This document shows, in pieces, positions 19,892 through 28,601 of a stretch of 64,000 nucleotides of DNA. The translations under genes and the position numbers were made by a program. How positions within the stretch are numbered: the first letter of the stretch is position 1; each line of letters opens with the position of its first letter. Under the pieces are notes generated by a model. It saw nothing but the letters and a program-made list of their open reading frames with translations, made no database searches and was not told the origin of the DNA. Origin of the DNA: Rhynchopus sp. YZ270_cl-10 (lineage: Eukaryota > Euglenozoa > Diplonemea > Diplonemida > Diplonemidae); the NCBI GenBank assembly GCA_964035575.1, contig OZ037896.1, forward strand, positions 868,001 to 932,000. The letters are read 5' to 3'.

Positions 19892-22294
19892 TCAGTGGGA
19901 CAGGTTTTCGAGAGGGATCACCTCCGTGGCACCGCTGGGCAGGGTCCACTTCAGGTCCAGCCAGGCCTTCCCCCTGCGCTCAAAGAAGTGGATCTTCATG
20001 GGGTGCGAGCCTGCAGAGAGCCACAGCGTCGTAGACCTTGTCCTTGCCCCGTGGGTGCCGCCGTTCTCAATCTCCTTCTCACCGTCAAGCCACAGGCGCG
20101 ACCCGTCGTCCGACGTCAGGTGCAGCTTGTACTCGCCCGCAACAGCCACCTCCAAGGCGCCCTCCAGCTCCGCAGCGAAGTCCTCCGCCAGCGACCCGTC
20201 AATATCCGTCCACATGCTGTCCGCAAACTCGACACGCTCCGCCACAACGGCAAAGTCCGGCATCAGTGCGTCGAAGTCAGGGAAGTCGAACATGTCGCCA
20301 CCGGGCTTGTAGATCGACATCGCCAGGCCAGGCCTGTTGGCGGGTGTCGGTGGCAGGGGTACCGGTGCCGGTGCCGATGTTGCCGGTGCGCGGGTCTTTG
20401 GTGCGTCTGTTGCTGGTGCGCGGGTCTTCGGTGCCTGGGTTGCTGGTGCGCGAGTCCTCGGTGTTGCAGTGTCGGGCACCGGGACAGGTGTCGGGACAGC
20501 AGTGCGAGGCACAGGTGGGGCAGGTGGGACAGACACAGACGATGTGGGGCAGTGCACCTTGAACTCGTCGAGCCACCCGTTCCCGAAGAAGATCGCCCTC
20601 GTGAGCCCACCAGCACAGCCCGAGGACATGGTGGCGGTCGAGCTCAGGTAGTCGCCGTCCACAAGCACCCGGTATGTCATGGCTGTCCAGTCCATCTCCA
20701 CCTTCACAGCGTAGAACCTGTCTGCTGCCGGCGCAGTGTTCGCCACCAGGCTGTTTCCAACACGCCACTGCCCGTTCGAGTAGCGCTGCACAATCGCACA
20801 CGTCGTGGAGCCAGTGCGCAGGTACACGGCAGGCCACTGCTGCGTGCTCCCACCCATCGCAGACATGTGGAACGAGACTGTCTCTGCCTCGCTGGCAGCA
20901 AAGTCCGTCCAGGCCACGCCACGCGACGACGACCCCTCCTCACCCGCACGCATGCTTGCGCCCCCCGCCACAAACACAGACGAGTCCTCCGTCACCGCAC
21001 CATACGCCGTCCACGTCAGCTCCCCGTCAAACGGGTGCAGCACGTCCGCAGGGCACGTCACCGTCCCGCTGCAGTCGGGACCTGCGTACCCAGACGCACA
21101 CTGGCACGGCGTCAGGACGTCCTCAACACACGTCCCGCGTCCGCTGCACACGTTCGGGTCGTTCGCCCCAATCCCAAAGCACAGGGTGTTGGCGTCCGCC
21201 ACACGCACGCGCACCGCGCACGTTGTCGACGGCCCGTCCGTCCCAGTGAAGGTCGCACTCAGTGTGAAGGTCTGCCCCGCAACAGCGGCAGACGGCGTGA
21301 ACGTGAGCTCCGTGAAGCCCATGTTCCACAGGTTGCTCCCGGACGCACGCGAGTACGCAATCTGCCCTGCAGGCGCCGTCGTCCCCGCGTACGACACAAC
21401 AACGGACTCCGAGGATTTGTACATCACGTTGAAGTCCAGGTTCCACGCCTTCGAGTGTGGGATCAGGTGCGTCTCTGTCACGTCAATCGACGGCATGCAC
21501 GTTGGGCGTGCGTAGTTCGCAGAGCACCCGTTGTACATGAACTGGATTGCCGCCACGTCCCCGCTGCTCAGCGACGAGCGCTGTCCAATCGGCTGCGGCG
21601 CGATGATGGTTGGGCCGTTCCCGTTCGAGAACGCTGTCGAGTAGTAGTGCATGATCGAGGAGTAGTCGTACGCCCCCAGGTCGCGCCCACTTGAGCTCAT
21701 CGAGTTGAAGTTGCTCGCGTAGCCTGACTGCACCGCAGTCAGATCCACCACCACGTATTCATCACGGTCCTTGCGCATCTGCTCGTGCACCAGCCCCAGC
21801 GAGTGCCCAATCTCGTGGATCGTCGACCCTGTCGAACACGCAGCCGCAAGGTTGATTGTGTTCACGTACGCCCCGTACGTCCCCACAGGCGAGGTGCAGG
21901 CGCCCCCCGCAATGAACTTGATGTAGGGCAGCGCACAGCCCTCCGCACTCGTGCACTTTGTGAAGCGGATGCAGGTCTTCGCCTCCCACTCTGCGATAGC
22001 ACCGAGGACACGCACGTCGTCTGCCGCCATCGGCGTTGCGCCCTCTGCGTTCACCGCCTCTGTCTCGATGTAGTAGCGCACCTGCCCCAACGGGAACAGC
22101 GACGACTGGCGTGTCAGCGACGATGCTGAGAGCGCTTTCCCGCTGCGCCCCTCCCCACGCGGCACCTGGATGTCGCCCTCCACAATGTCGTAGTCATTGT
22201 CGCCGTGGCTGTGGCTGTCGTACCGCACTGCTCCAGACGGCACCGACGCACACAGCAGCAACAGCGGCAGCGGCAGCATGTGGCTCACGTGCAT
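19892..22294 (-). CDS. Secreted astacin-PA14 metalloprotease (copy 4)
   Basis: Fourth 800-residue astacin-PA14 protein, same sequence as copies 1-3. Its upstream flank differs slightly (GTTTAAAACCTGGGTACAAT and an extra GTGAGTGAGTGAG run). Unlike the others it is not preceded by a further full unit, because the array ends about 200 nt upstream at 22493. If the promoter lies in the spacer of the next unit, this copy may be expressed differently from the rest (inference). Confidence 0.92.
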   Translation of the reverse strand: MHVSHMLPLPLLLLCASVPSGAVRYDSHSHGDNDYDIVEGDIQVPRGEGRSGKALSASSLTRQSSLFPLGQVRYYIETEAVNAEGATPMAADDVRVLGAIAEWEAKTCIRFTKCTSAEGCALPYIKFIAGGACTSPVGTYGAYVNTINLAAACSTGSTIHEIGHSLGLVHEQMRKDRDEYVVVDLTAVQSGYASNFNSMSSSGRDLGAYDYSSIMHYYSTAFSNGNGPTIIAPQPIGQRSSLSSGDVAAIQFMYNGCSANYARPTCMPSIDVTETHLIPHSKAWNLDFNVMYKSSESVVVSYAGTTAPAGQIAYSRASGSNLWNMGFTELTFTPSAAVAGQTFTLSATFTGTDGPSTTCAVRVRVADANTLCFGIGANDPNVCSGRGTCVEDVLTPCQCASGYAGPDCSGTVTCPADVLHPFDGELTWTAYGAVTEDSSVFVAGGASMRAGEEGSSSRGVAWTDFAASEAETVSFHMSAMGGSTQQWPAVYLRTGSTTCAIVQRYSNGQWRVGNSLVANTAPAADRFYAVKVEMDWTAMTYRVLVDGDYLSSTATMSSGCAGGLTRAIFFGNGWLDEFKVHCPTSSVSVPPAPPVPRTAVPTPVPVPDTATPRTRAPATQAPKTRAPATDAPKTRAPATSAPAPVPLPPTPANRPGLAMSIYKPGGDMFDFPDFDALMPDFAVVAERVEFADSMWTDIDGSLAEDFAAELEGALEVAVAGEYKLHLTSDDGSRLWLDGEKEIENGGTHGARTRSTTLWLSAGSHPMKIHFFERRGKAWLDLKWTLPSGATEVIPLENLSH

Positions 22295-22493
22295 TGGGAC
22301 TTGTCAGGATGTGTTCTAGTCTAGGCGCAACTCTCGGCAAAAAAGCTGCTGCTGCTGCTGCTGTAGCTGCTGTTGTGCTGCACGGTCTTTGTTGTGTTTC
22401 GTTTAAAACCTGGGTACAATGTGAGTGAGTGAGTGAGAGAAACTAAGAAGGGCGGGTGCGGTGGTGTGGGGAATATACAAACAAGACAACAGC

Positions 22494-22814
22494 AGGGCTG
22501 TAAGACGAATGTCTTAGCTGATGGGACAGACACGCTGACCCTACCACGAGTAGATAGGAAGAGTGGACGTGGCTAAGCACGCCCCTTGTACGTGCATTGG
22601 GGGAAAACAGATGGCGCCAATTATTTTTTATAACATTGTATTGTCTCAACGTTTCGTTTCTTGAGGGAAAGGGGGAAGGGAGAAGGGGAAAAGAACGAAG
22701 GTGGTATGTTGACAAAGACCACTCACTCAACATTGAATTGCTATTAGTATGGTTCATTTCTTTTTGAACACTTGGTTTGTATTAGTGTAGACACCCGAGG
22801 AGGAGCTCCACTAT
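22494..22814. other. Spacer to the right of the array
   Basis: No gene seen. Unrelated sequence begins at 22494. A copy of the dispersed TAGTG-CACT motif lies at 22767-22815, directly against the aldehyde dehydrogenase fragment. Confidence 0.5.
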
Positions 22815-23159
22815 TTATTCTTCGCACGACACTCCAAATACAAAGATGCTTTCTGGCATTAGGCCGAAGGGTGCTCCACCGGTTTGACCAAGGTGCTCGT
22901 TGACCCAGATGGTACCCGCAAGCATGCGTGCAGCCATGCTGTTGGCCTTCTCAATGTCGGACGACCACACACTCCCACCAAGGCCAAACTTCGTGGAGTT
23001 GGCACGCACAAGCGCATCCTCCTCGTCGTCGAATTTGATGACCGGCAGGGCAGGTCCGAACTGCTCCTCGTCCACAATACGCACACCCTCCTTCACGTTC
23101 GACACAATCGTCGCCTCGTAGAAGAAACCCTCACCTACGCCGGCAGGAAAGAAAGACAC
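22815..23159 (-). pseudogene. Aldehyde dehydrogenase C-terminal fragment
   Basis: Residues reading GEGFFYEATIVSNV, DEEQFGPALPVIKF and AGTIWVNEHLGQTGGAPFG match the C-terminal third of class-3-fold NAD(P)-dependent aldehyde dehydrogenases. The frame has no ATG. The N-terminal two-thirds, with the cofactor domain and catalytic Cys, are absent from the neighbouring sequence. Homology stops at APFG, where the conserved GGxKxSG segment should follow. It is a truncated copy rather than a gene. A lost exon structure is the alternative, but I see no GT donor after the PFG codons. Confidence 0.72.
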
Positions 23160-23961
23160 CGATATGGGTGGCCATCAACCCTGAAAAAGCAACTTCCATC
23201 GTCAGCGCATTTACTTTTTGTTGGAACACCCAAAAAGAAAAATAAGCAAATTTGTAAATTATGTCAAAAACTGAATGACTGAAAGACACACAACATTGAC
23301 AGAGGGGTGATGCCCTTTTTTTTGGACACCTTTTTACACATCCAGGAAAGTGGTAGAAATTAGCAGGGTCTCAAGACCGGGGAAAAAATGGGGTTTTGCC
23401 CCCGATTATCCGGTCTGGAAAAAGAAGGGGGAATTTGAAAGTGCAATACACATTATCATTCATCAGGTTTTCGTTAGGAATATTGGACTTGGGATGTGGC
23501 GGTTAAAAATAAAGAGTATTTCAACATATGGCGCGGTCCATAAACCACCCCTAAAGGTAACCTTTCAGGGGTGGTTTATGGACTGAGCCATATGCATTCA
23601 ATAAATAGCATAGGAATACGATATATAAAATCAACAAAGGTTTCCCAACTTTCTAAATAAAAAAATAAAAAGAAAAGTTTATCAGATGGACCTAAGCCCT
23701 CTCGTGCTTTTAGTCACCTTCGTCATATCCCAACCAAAAAAACAACGGTGTCATCAGACGAGACCCAACACAGATCTTTTTCTAAACAAGAAAAGCTGCG
23801 CTTTTGTCACCTCCCTCTCCCACTTCAACACCTCCCCCCCCACCCAAAAAAACCCCCCCCCCATTAATTTAGTTTTTTTGATTAAATATACCCCCCCTCC
23901 CCTCCCTCCCCTCCCTCCCCTCCCTTCCCTTCCCTTTCCCCCAATAAAAAAATACAAGAAT
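23160..23961. other. Spacer with fold-back element and C-rich tract
   Basis: No gene seen. It contains the fold-back at 23529-23590, a CTAAGC-type hairpin motif at 23679-23725, and C/T-rich tracts at about 23815-23945 just past the stop of the next gene. Confidence 0.5.
23529..23590. mobile_element. 62-bp TA-flanked fold-back (MITE-like)
   Basis: Near-perfect inverted repeat: TGGCGCGGTCCATAAACCAC on the left and its complement with two changes on the right, closing through CTAAAGGTAACCTTTCAG. A TA dinucleotide lies on each side (23527-23528, 23591-23592) within CATATG. TA duplication and long terminal inverted repeats suit a Tc1/mariner-type non-autonomous element. Confidence 0.6.
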
Positions 23962-25158
23962 CTAAACAGAATGTGGATTGAAAGGTAATGCCATAGAGCC
24001 TTCTGGGGGGTATCGTGTAAAATTCCAAAGAGATGGGTCATGCCGGCACGATACTGCTGGGGAAACACCGCATCCTTTTTGTGCATTTGGGTCTGACTCC
24101 CACTGAAAGAGAAGCTCCTTCTCGAGTTGTTCTGAGTATGCATGAGGCGGGGTTGGGAGCATGACGGGATCTCTGCAGATGAGGTTCAAGAAGATATCAA
24201 ATTCAAGTCGTGTATACTGCTGTCCAAAGTGGATTCCATCGAGGGTATGGTTTGGGTTGATCCGAGAAACATTCTTTGTATCTAGATACCCCACTCCTTG
24301 ACTCGCAGCCGCAAGCTGCAATGCTTCTCTAAAAATCTTCACCTTCTCTGGGTTGTTGCACACATAACACTTCTTCTTTTTCGGGTTCTTCGTCTTCGAG
24401 AAAGAATGGCAGTGCTCTCTGTGTAGCCAATGCATCGGGAAGATTATGAGTTGCGCTCCTGGCTTCATATTCGCTTTTACATCTGCAATTGTAGATTTTG
24501 TCCCTTCATAAAAGGAAGTAACGGAACAGAAGGCTCGCCCCATATCCCACATTCCTCCATTAAGAAAGACGACATCCGCTTCTTGCACTGCACGCAAATG
24601 GTAGGTGCTGTTCAGTAGTTTGGTTCTCCGAACGTCGTTATACGAAGTGAACCAAATCCATTCCATCCCTTCCGGAGCGGGGTCTGCGTCAGTAATATTC
24701 CGCTCATGCCCTTTTGCCTGCCATACACCATGATACCGGTTTTTCTTTCCGTTATATTTACGTTTAACTGTCGGAACCAACTCGGGGTTGTATGGATGAA
24801 TTTCTTGAAACATCCCAGCAGAGAGCGAGTCACCAAACGCCATGATTTTTCTTCCCGTCAAACACTTTGCGATCTCCAGGTGAGAGTACCGTTTTACGAC
24901 ACATTGTGAAGCGGGGTGCCAGTTTAGTGTATCCCCATTATCGTCGTCAGTGCTGTATCCCGGAAACATATCAGAATTTTGCGCGCAATACCGTGGTCCC
25001 TCTACAGCCAAATTAGAGACCGCCCCATCCGCAGCAACCTGAAATGCAGAGGAACCACTCTCCACCACAGCACCTCGTCTCCCCTCACGTCTTGAGGTTT
25101 TCCAAAAGAAAAGCCCTGTCGTAGCGGTAAGCAGCACCACGCTAATCGCGCTTTTCAT
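23962..25158 (-). CDS. Membrane-anchored PC-esterase/SGNH-like hydrolase
   Basis: 398 residues. One N-terminal hydrophobic segment (about 4-19, SAISVVLLTATTGLFFW) followed by Arg-rich residues suggests a type II Golgi/ER membrane protein with a lumenal catalytic domain. SGNH blocks: IMAFGDSLSAGMF (Ser111 as nucleophile), FLNGGMWDMG at 199-207, and TLDGIHFG (Asp307, His310) as the Asp-His pair. Layout and Cys content recall the PC-esterase/NXPE and sugar O-acyl esterase or transferase group, so a role in glycan acylation or deacylation is plausible (inference). Several NxT/S sites are present. ATG at 25158 chosen because the membrane anchor follows directly. Confidence 0.72.
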   Translation of the reverse strand: MKSAISVVLLTATTGLFFWKTSRREGRRGAVVESGSSAFQVAADGAVSNLAVEGPRYCAQNSDMFPGYSTDDDNGDTLNWHPASQCVVKRYSHLEIAKCLTGRKIMAFGDSLSAGMFQEIHPYNPELVPTVKRKYNGKKNRYHGVWQAKGHERNITDADPAPEGMEWIWFTSYNDVRRTKLLNSTYHLRAVQEADVVFLNGGMWDMGRAFCSVTSFYEGTKSTIADVKANMKPGAQLIIFPMHWLHREHCHSFSKTKNPKKKKCYVCNNPEKVKIFREALQLAAASQGVGYLDTKNVSRINPNHTLDGIHFGQQYTRLEFDIFLNLICRDPVMLPTPPHAYSEQLEKELLFQWESDPNAQKGCGVSPAVSCRHDPSLWNFTRYPPEGSMALPFNPHSV

Positions 25159-26779
25159 CCCAAACCGTGATTTGGAATCCAGGATTCCTTCTTAAAAATG
25201 ATCTCAAATTGAGAGATTGTTCTGGGGGGTAAATTTTTTTTTTAAAAAAATGTGTATAAATGGGTACCCCTGTTGAGTGTTGTGGAGATGGGGAGGGAGG
25301 GAGGGAGGGTTGTTGAATTTAAATGGTTTGTGTTGGAGAGGTTCTTTTATTTTGAGGAGAAACGAACAACGTGATAAAAAATATACCTTTTTCGGTGGTT
25401 CTGTTTCCTTCGCTGCGAAAAGTATGAAAAAAAAAAAAAGAAGGGGAGCCATGCATGTAAACCTCGAGATGAATATAAGAATTAGGATTTCGTGCTTTTT
25501 GTTTTCGTAACGTCAAACTCTTTAACCTTTTGTTTTGATTGAGGTTGCTGAATCGATCTGTGATGGGGGGGGGGGGGGAAATCGTGCGTGTTTTGATCTC
25601 GTCTCCGGAATAATTCCAGATGAAATTCAAGATCTAAACCGCTACGATAATTTGAAAAAAAAATCCAGAAAGCTTCAGAGATACTATGACATTCCCAACA
25701 TCCGGCTTTTCATATCCCAACGCAGATGAGGAGATCATCGGGATAAAGGAAGACGAGAACGACGGAGAAACTTAGAAAATTTTGTCTTTTTCGGTCCCTA
25801 TGGAATTCCCCCCTTGAAACCCCTGGAATACCGTACACATGCATGGGGGGAGCTGAGAGAGAGAGAAACGTCTCTGCGGATGAAGGTAGCAGAGGAGAGG
25901 GGGGGAAAAGATTAGATTCATATACTTTCAGTTCACAGAATTGAAAGTATTTGAGAGGGTCAACACATGCACCAAAGTTTTTGCAAGATGAATGTGCCTT
26001 TCGTGGACACATACTGTACCGGTAACACAAACTGACCGTAAAAATGTTAGACCTTTTTGGTGTGATTTTCCTAAAAATTAGGTGTAAATTGGGTACTTCT
26101 TGGGTCCTTCTAGGGTATACACCCTAGCCCTATACAGCCACACCACCTTTTCCAGATTTTTTAGGAGAGTTAGACCTTTTTTTTGACGGTCAGTAAATGT
26201 TCCCGGTACGGTATCTTTACATTAAAAAAAGAGAAAAGCCGAGTAAGATCACATCCTCTCGTCTTTTTTCTTAAATTTGTTGTTTTTTTTTGATGATTTT
26301 TTAAAACAAATCGTAATCAAAGGGATAGTATACACTGCTGTTGCTGTAAAATTATGGGGGGAGAAAAAAAAAGGAGAAAAAAGTGTTGGTATCGTCGAGT
26401 TTGCAACTCGGCATGCGACCTTCACTCCTTTAATTTATTTTTTTTCGTTTTGCAGGAGTTGATTTGACAAATAAAAAACGGTGGGATTTTCCTTTGCACA
26501 TCAAAAATAAAACAATATCTCTTCCGTCAAAAATGTACAGCAAACATTGCCGCACACAAACAAAAATTGATAGTACATACACTTCAACGGATGCAGGCAC
26601 TAAAAAAGGGGTCCTTATTTGTACAAACACTCTTTTTTTCACCCCCCTGTAGAGACTGATGTGCAGCTAGGCGTAAAGACCGCACTTCATCTGCACAACA
26701 CCGTAAAACAGACTGACAAAATATACACTCGGAGACACAAAATTACAAAAGAAAATTTTCCCAAAAAAAAATAATGAAT
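25159..26779. other. 1.6-kb spacer
   Basis: No gene seen. It holds a TA-flanked palindrome at 25923-25949, the MITE at 26014-26211, a G12 tract near 25565, and a copy of the dispersed TAGTG-CACT motif at 26576-26608 about 180 nt beyond the carboxypeptidase stop. Confidence 0.5.
26014..26211. mobile_element. 198-bp MITE with 26-bp inverted ends and TA target duplication
   Basis: Left end CTGTACCGGTAACA...CTGACCGT (26014-26039); right end, read on the other strand, CCGTACCGGGAACA...CTGACCGT (26186-26211); 21 of 26 positions match. TA flanks both ends (26012-26013, 26212-26213). An internal GTTAGACCTTTTT occurs near both ends and a CTAGGGT-ATAC-ACCCTAG hairpin sits in the middle. No coding capacity. 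Tc1/mariner-type non-autonomous element. Confidence 0.8.
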
Positions 26780-28132
26780 TTATGCCCAAGTTTTGTTGTG
26801 GACGAAGGTGTCGATCATGGAGAGGGCGGCCACAGGCTGGTCCGCTGGGACCATGTGTCCAGCGAGGTGGACCTGGAGGAAGGTGAAGCCTTGGTAGTGG
26901 CGGAACTTGCCTGCGGACTTGCCGTCAACGTTCCAGGTGTCGTCGTTGGCCGCGTTGAAGCCGTCCTTGCCTGCCCAGGGGAGCGCCTTGGTCCAGGCCT
27001 TGTTGCCAAGCCAGTTGCAGATGTAGTCCACGTCGCCAGCGTAGATGAGGACACGGATGCCGTTCTCAAGCAGGTCGGGCACCTGGTCCTGGTAGTTCTT
27101 CATCCAGTCCGCGCCGAACTGGAAGTTAACCTGGAAGTTGCAGCTCTTCCACTCCTGGTTCACACCAAGCGCGTTCTGCAGCGTCTTCGAGTTGAGGTAT
27201 TTGTCCACGTTGTCGAAGTCATAGCACAACGGCGGCTTTGCGCACTTCACACGGATGTCATAGGGGTTCAGCCCCGTCGCAGAGTACGGCGAGACGAGCT
27301 CCGCGTTGCACACCGTCTTCGCGTAGTCGCACAGCGCGTTCGACTTCACCTCGTTGCACCGTGCAATCGCCTTCGTGCATCCGGGCACCTCAGACTCCAT
27401 CTTCTCGTACGTCTCCTTTGTGAACACAGGCTTGCCCTGCACCTCGATCGACCAGTTGTACCCCATCTGCGGGTAGTAACCGTACTGGATCTCAGGGTCG
27501 GTCAGACCGTTGCCAACTCCGAGCCCGGCAAGGTTGATCTTGATGCCCTCTCCGGCCTGGCCACCCTTCCAGACGCGGTGTGCGGTGGCAGGTGCGTAGT
27601 GTCCTCCGTACGACTCTCCGAAGATGTAGAAGTTTGTGTTCCACTCGGGGTGGTCTGCGAAGAAGGCCTGGAGGAAGGCGTACATGTCGTTGGCCACGCC
27701 AACCTCGTCTTTGTCGTCATGTGTGCCGGTCGAGAAGCCGACGCCAGCAGGCTGGTCGATGTACACGAGGTTTGCGAAGGAGTTCCACGAGTCGGGGTTG
27801 TTGATGGTGTCGGTGCCCTCTGTGTTGACCTTGCACGGCCCGTTCTCGTACATCAGAGCAAGCTCCGAAGAGCATCCAGGCCCGCCGGTCATCCAAAGGA
27901 TGGTGGGTGTGGGCCCTGAGGTGCTCTTGTTGCGGGCCTCGAAGGCCCAGTAGAAGTACGACTTCTTGTTGTCGTCGATCGAGTAGTGGCCTGCATACTG
28001 CTTGACGTTCGGGTCGCAGATGGTCGGGTTGGTAGTGTTCGTCAGACGGCCTACGTGGGTCTGCCCCTTGTGTGTCCACTCATACCCATTCACACTCGCT
28101 GCAACAGCAAGCAATACGGCGACGCTCTTCAT
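26780..28132 (-). CDS. Serine carboxypeptidase, S10 family (carboxypeptidase Y-like)
   Basis: 450 residues; an exported or lysosomal/vacuolar exopeptidase that trims C-terminal residues from peptides. Signal peptide about 1-16. Oxyanion region WMTGGPGCSSE at 80-90; nucleophile in FGESYGGHYAPA (Ser174); the Asp site in YAGDVDYICNWLG at about 364-376; the His site in HLAGHMVPADQP (His426). The region from CNF to the end resembles yeast carboxypeptidase Y closely, including ICNWLGNKAWT. Length is normal for the family. Upstream of the ATG the coding strand has a long pyrimidine run ending TTTACAG, 13 nt before the start, which looks like a splice acceptor. Confidence 0.95.
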   Translation of the reverse strand: MKSVAVLLAVAASVNGYEWTHKGQTHVGRLTNTTNPTICDPNVKQYAGHYSIDDNKKSYFYWAFEARNKSTSGPTPTILWMTGGPGCSSELALMYENGPCKVNTEGTDTINNPDSWNSFANLVYIDQPAGVGFSTGTHDDKDEVGVANDMYAFLQAFFADHPEWNTNFYIFGESYGGHYAPATAHRVWKGGQAGEGIKINLAGLGVGNGLTDPEIQYGYYPQMGYNWSIEVQGKPVFTKETYEKMESEVPGCTKAIARCNEVKSNALCDYAKTVCNAELVSPYSATGLNPYDIRVKCAKPPLCYDFDNVDKYLNSKTLQNALGVNQEWKSCNFQVNFQFGADWMKNYQDQVPDLLENGIRVLIYAGDVDYICNWLGNKAWTKALPWAGKDGFNAANDDTWNVDGKSAGKFRHYQGFTFLQVHLAGHMVPADQPVAALSMIDTFVHNKTWA

Positions 28133-28145
28133 TTTATCTACTTTT

Positions 28146-28190
28146 CTGTAAAGGAGGGGGGAGTAAAGGAAGGGGGAGAGAGAGAAAAGA
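28146..28190 (-). promoter_or_regulatory. Pyrimidine tract and AG just upstream of the carboxypeptidase start
   Basis: Coding strand reads a CT-rich run of about 35 nt, then CTCCTTTACAG, then 13 nt to the ATG. This is a strong acceptor-like signal for a 5'-UTR intron or for trans-splicing; the sequence cannot tell which. Confidence 0.4.
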
Positions 28191-28601
28191 AGAAGGTTTT
28201 TGAGAGGGTGGAGAGAAAAAAAAAAAAAGGGCGCTTTTTATTGAGACAATAGAGAGACCTTGGAGGGATATGACCAATACTTCTAAAAATAAACAACCAT
28301 TTCCAGACAAGAAAAAGAAATGAATTTTTTTTGATCAGGGTTGGATTATTAGCGAATGCAAAAAAATGGAAAACGACTTCAGGATATGACAGATGAAATA
28401 AAGAAAACACTTTTTCGTTTTATCGCACCGCAAAAAGGTTTGTGTTTTTTTTCACTGATGAATGTGAGTGATGTGTATGTTAGTGGAAAAACCAATACGC
28501 ACCATCCGTCGTTTTCCATTTCTATTCGTCAATGCTTGATAACACAAAAAAAAACTGAGACGTTCCCAAAACCCCCTAACCCCAATTTAACCCCTCTACT
28601 T
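28191..28601. other. Spacer between carboxypeptidase and SUMO ligase genes
   Basis: AT-rich with an A12 tract near 28220; no gene or repeat family seen. Confidence 0.4.

Larger units (their letters stand above)
13118..22455. repeat. Tandem array unit 4, interrupted by a retroelement
   Basis: 9338 bp including a 4811-bp retroelement at 13801-18611; without it the unit would be about 4.53 kb. Spacer sequence resumes exactly after the insertion, followed by a long hexamer tract and the fourth astacin gene. The array ends in a 38-bp stub of a fifth unit (22456-22493), after which the sequence becomes unrelated. The stub carries AACAAGAC as in unit 1. Confidence 0.92.
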
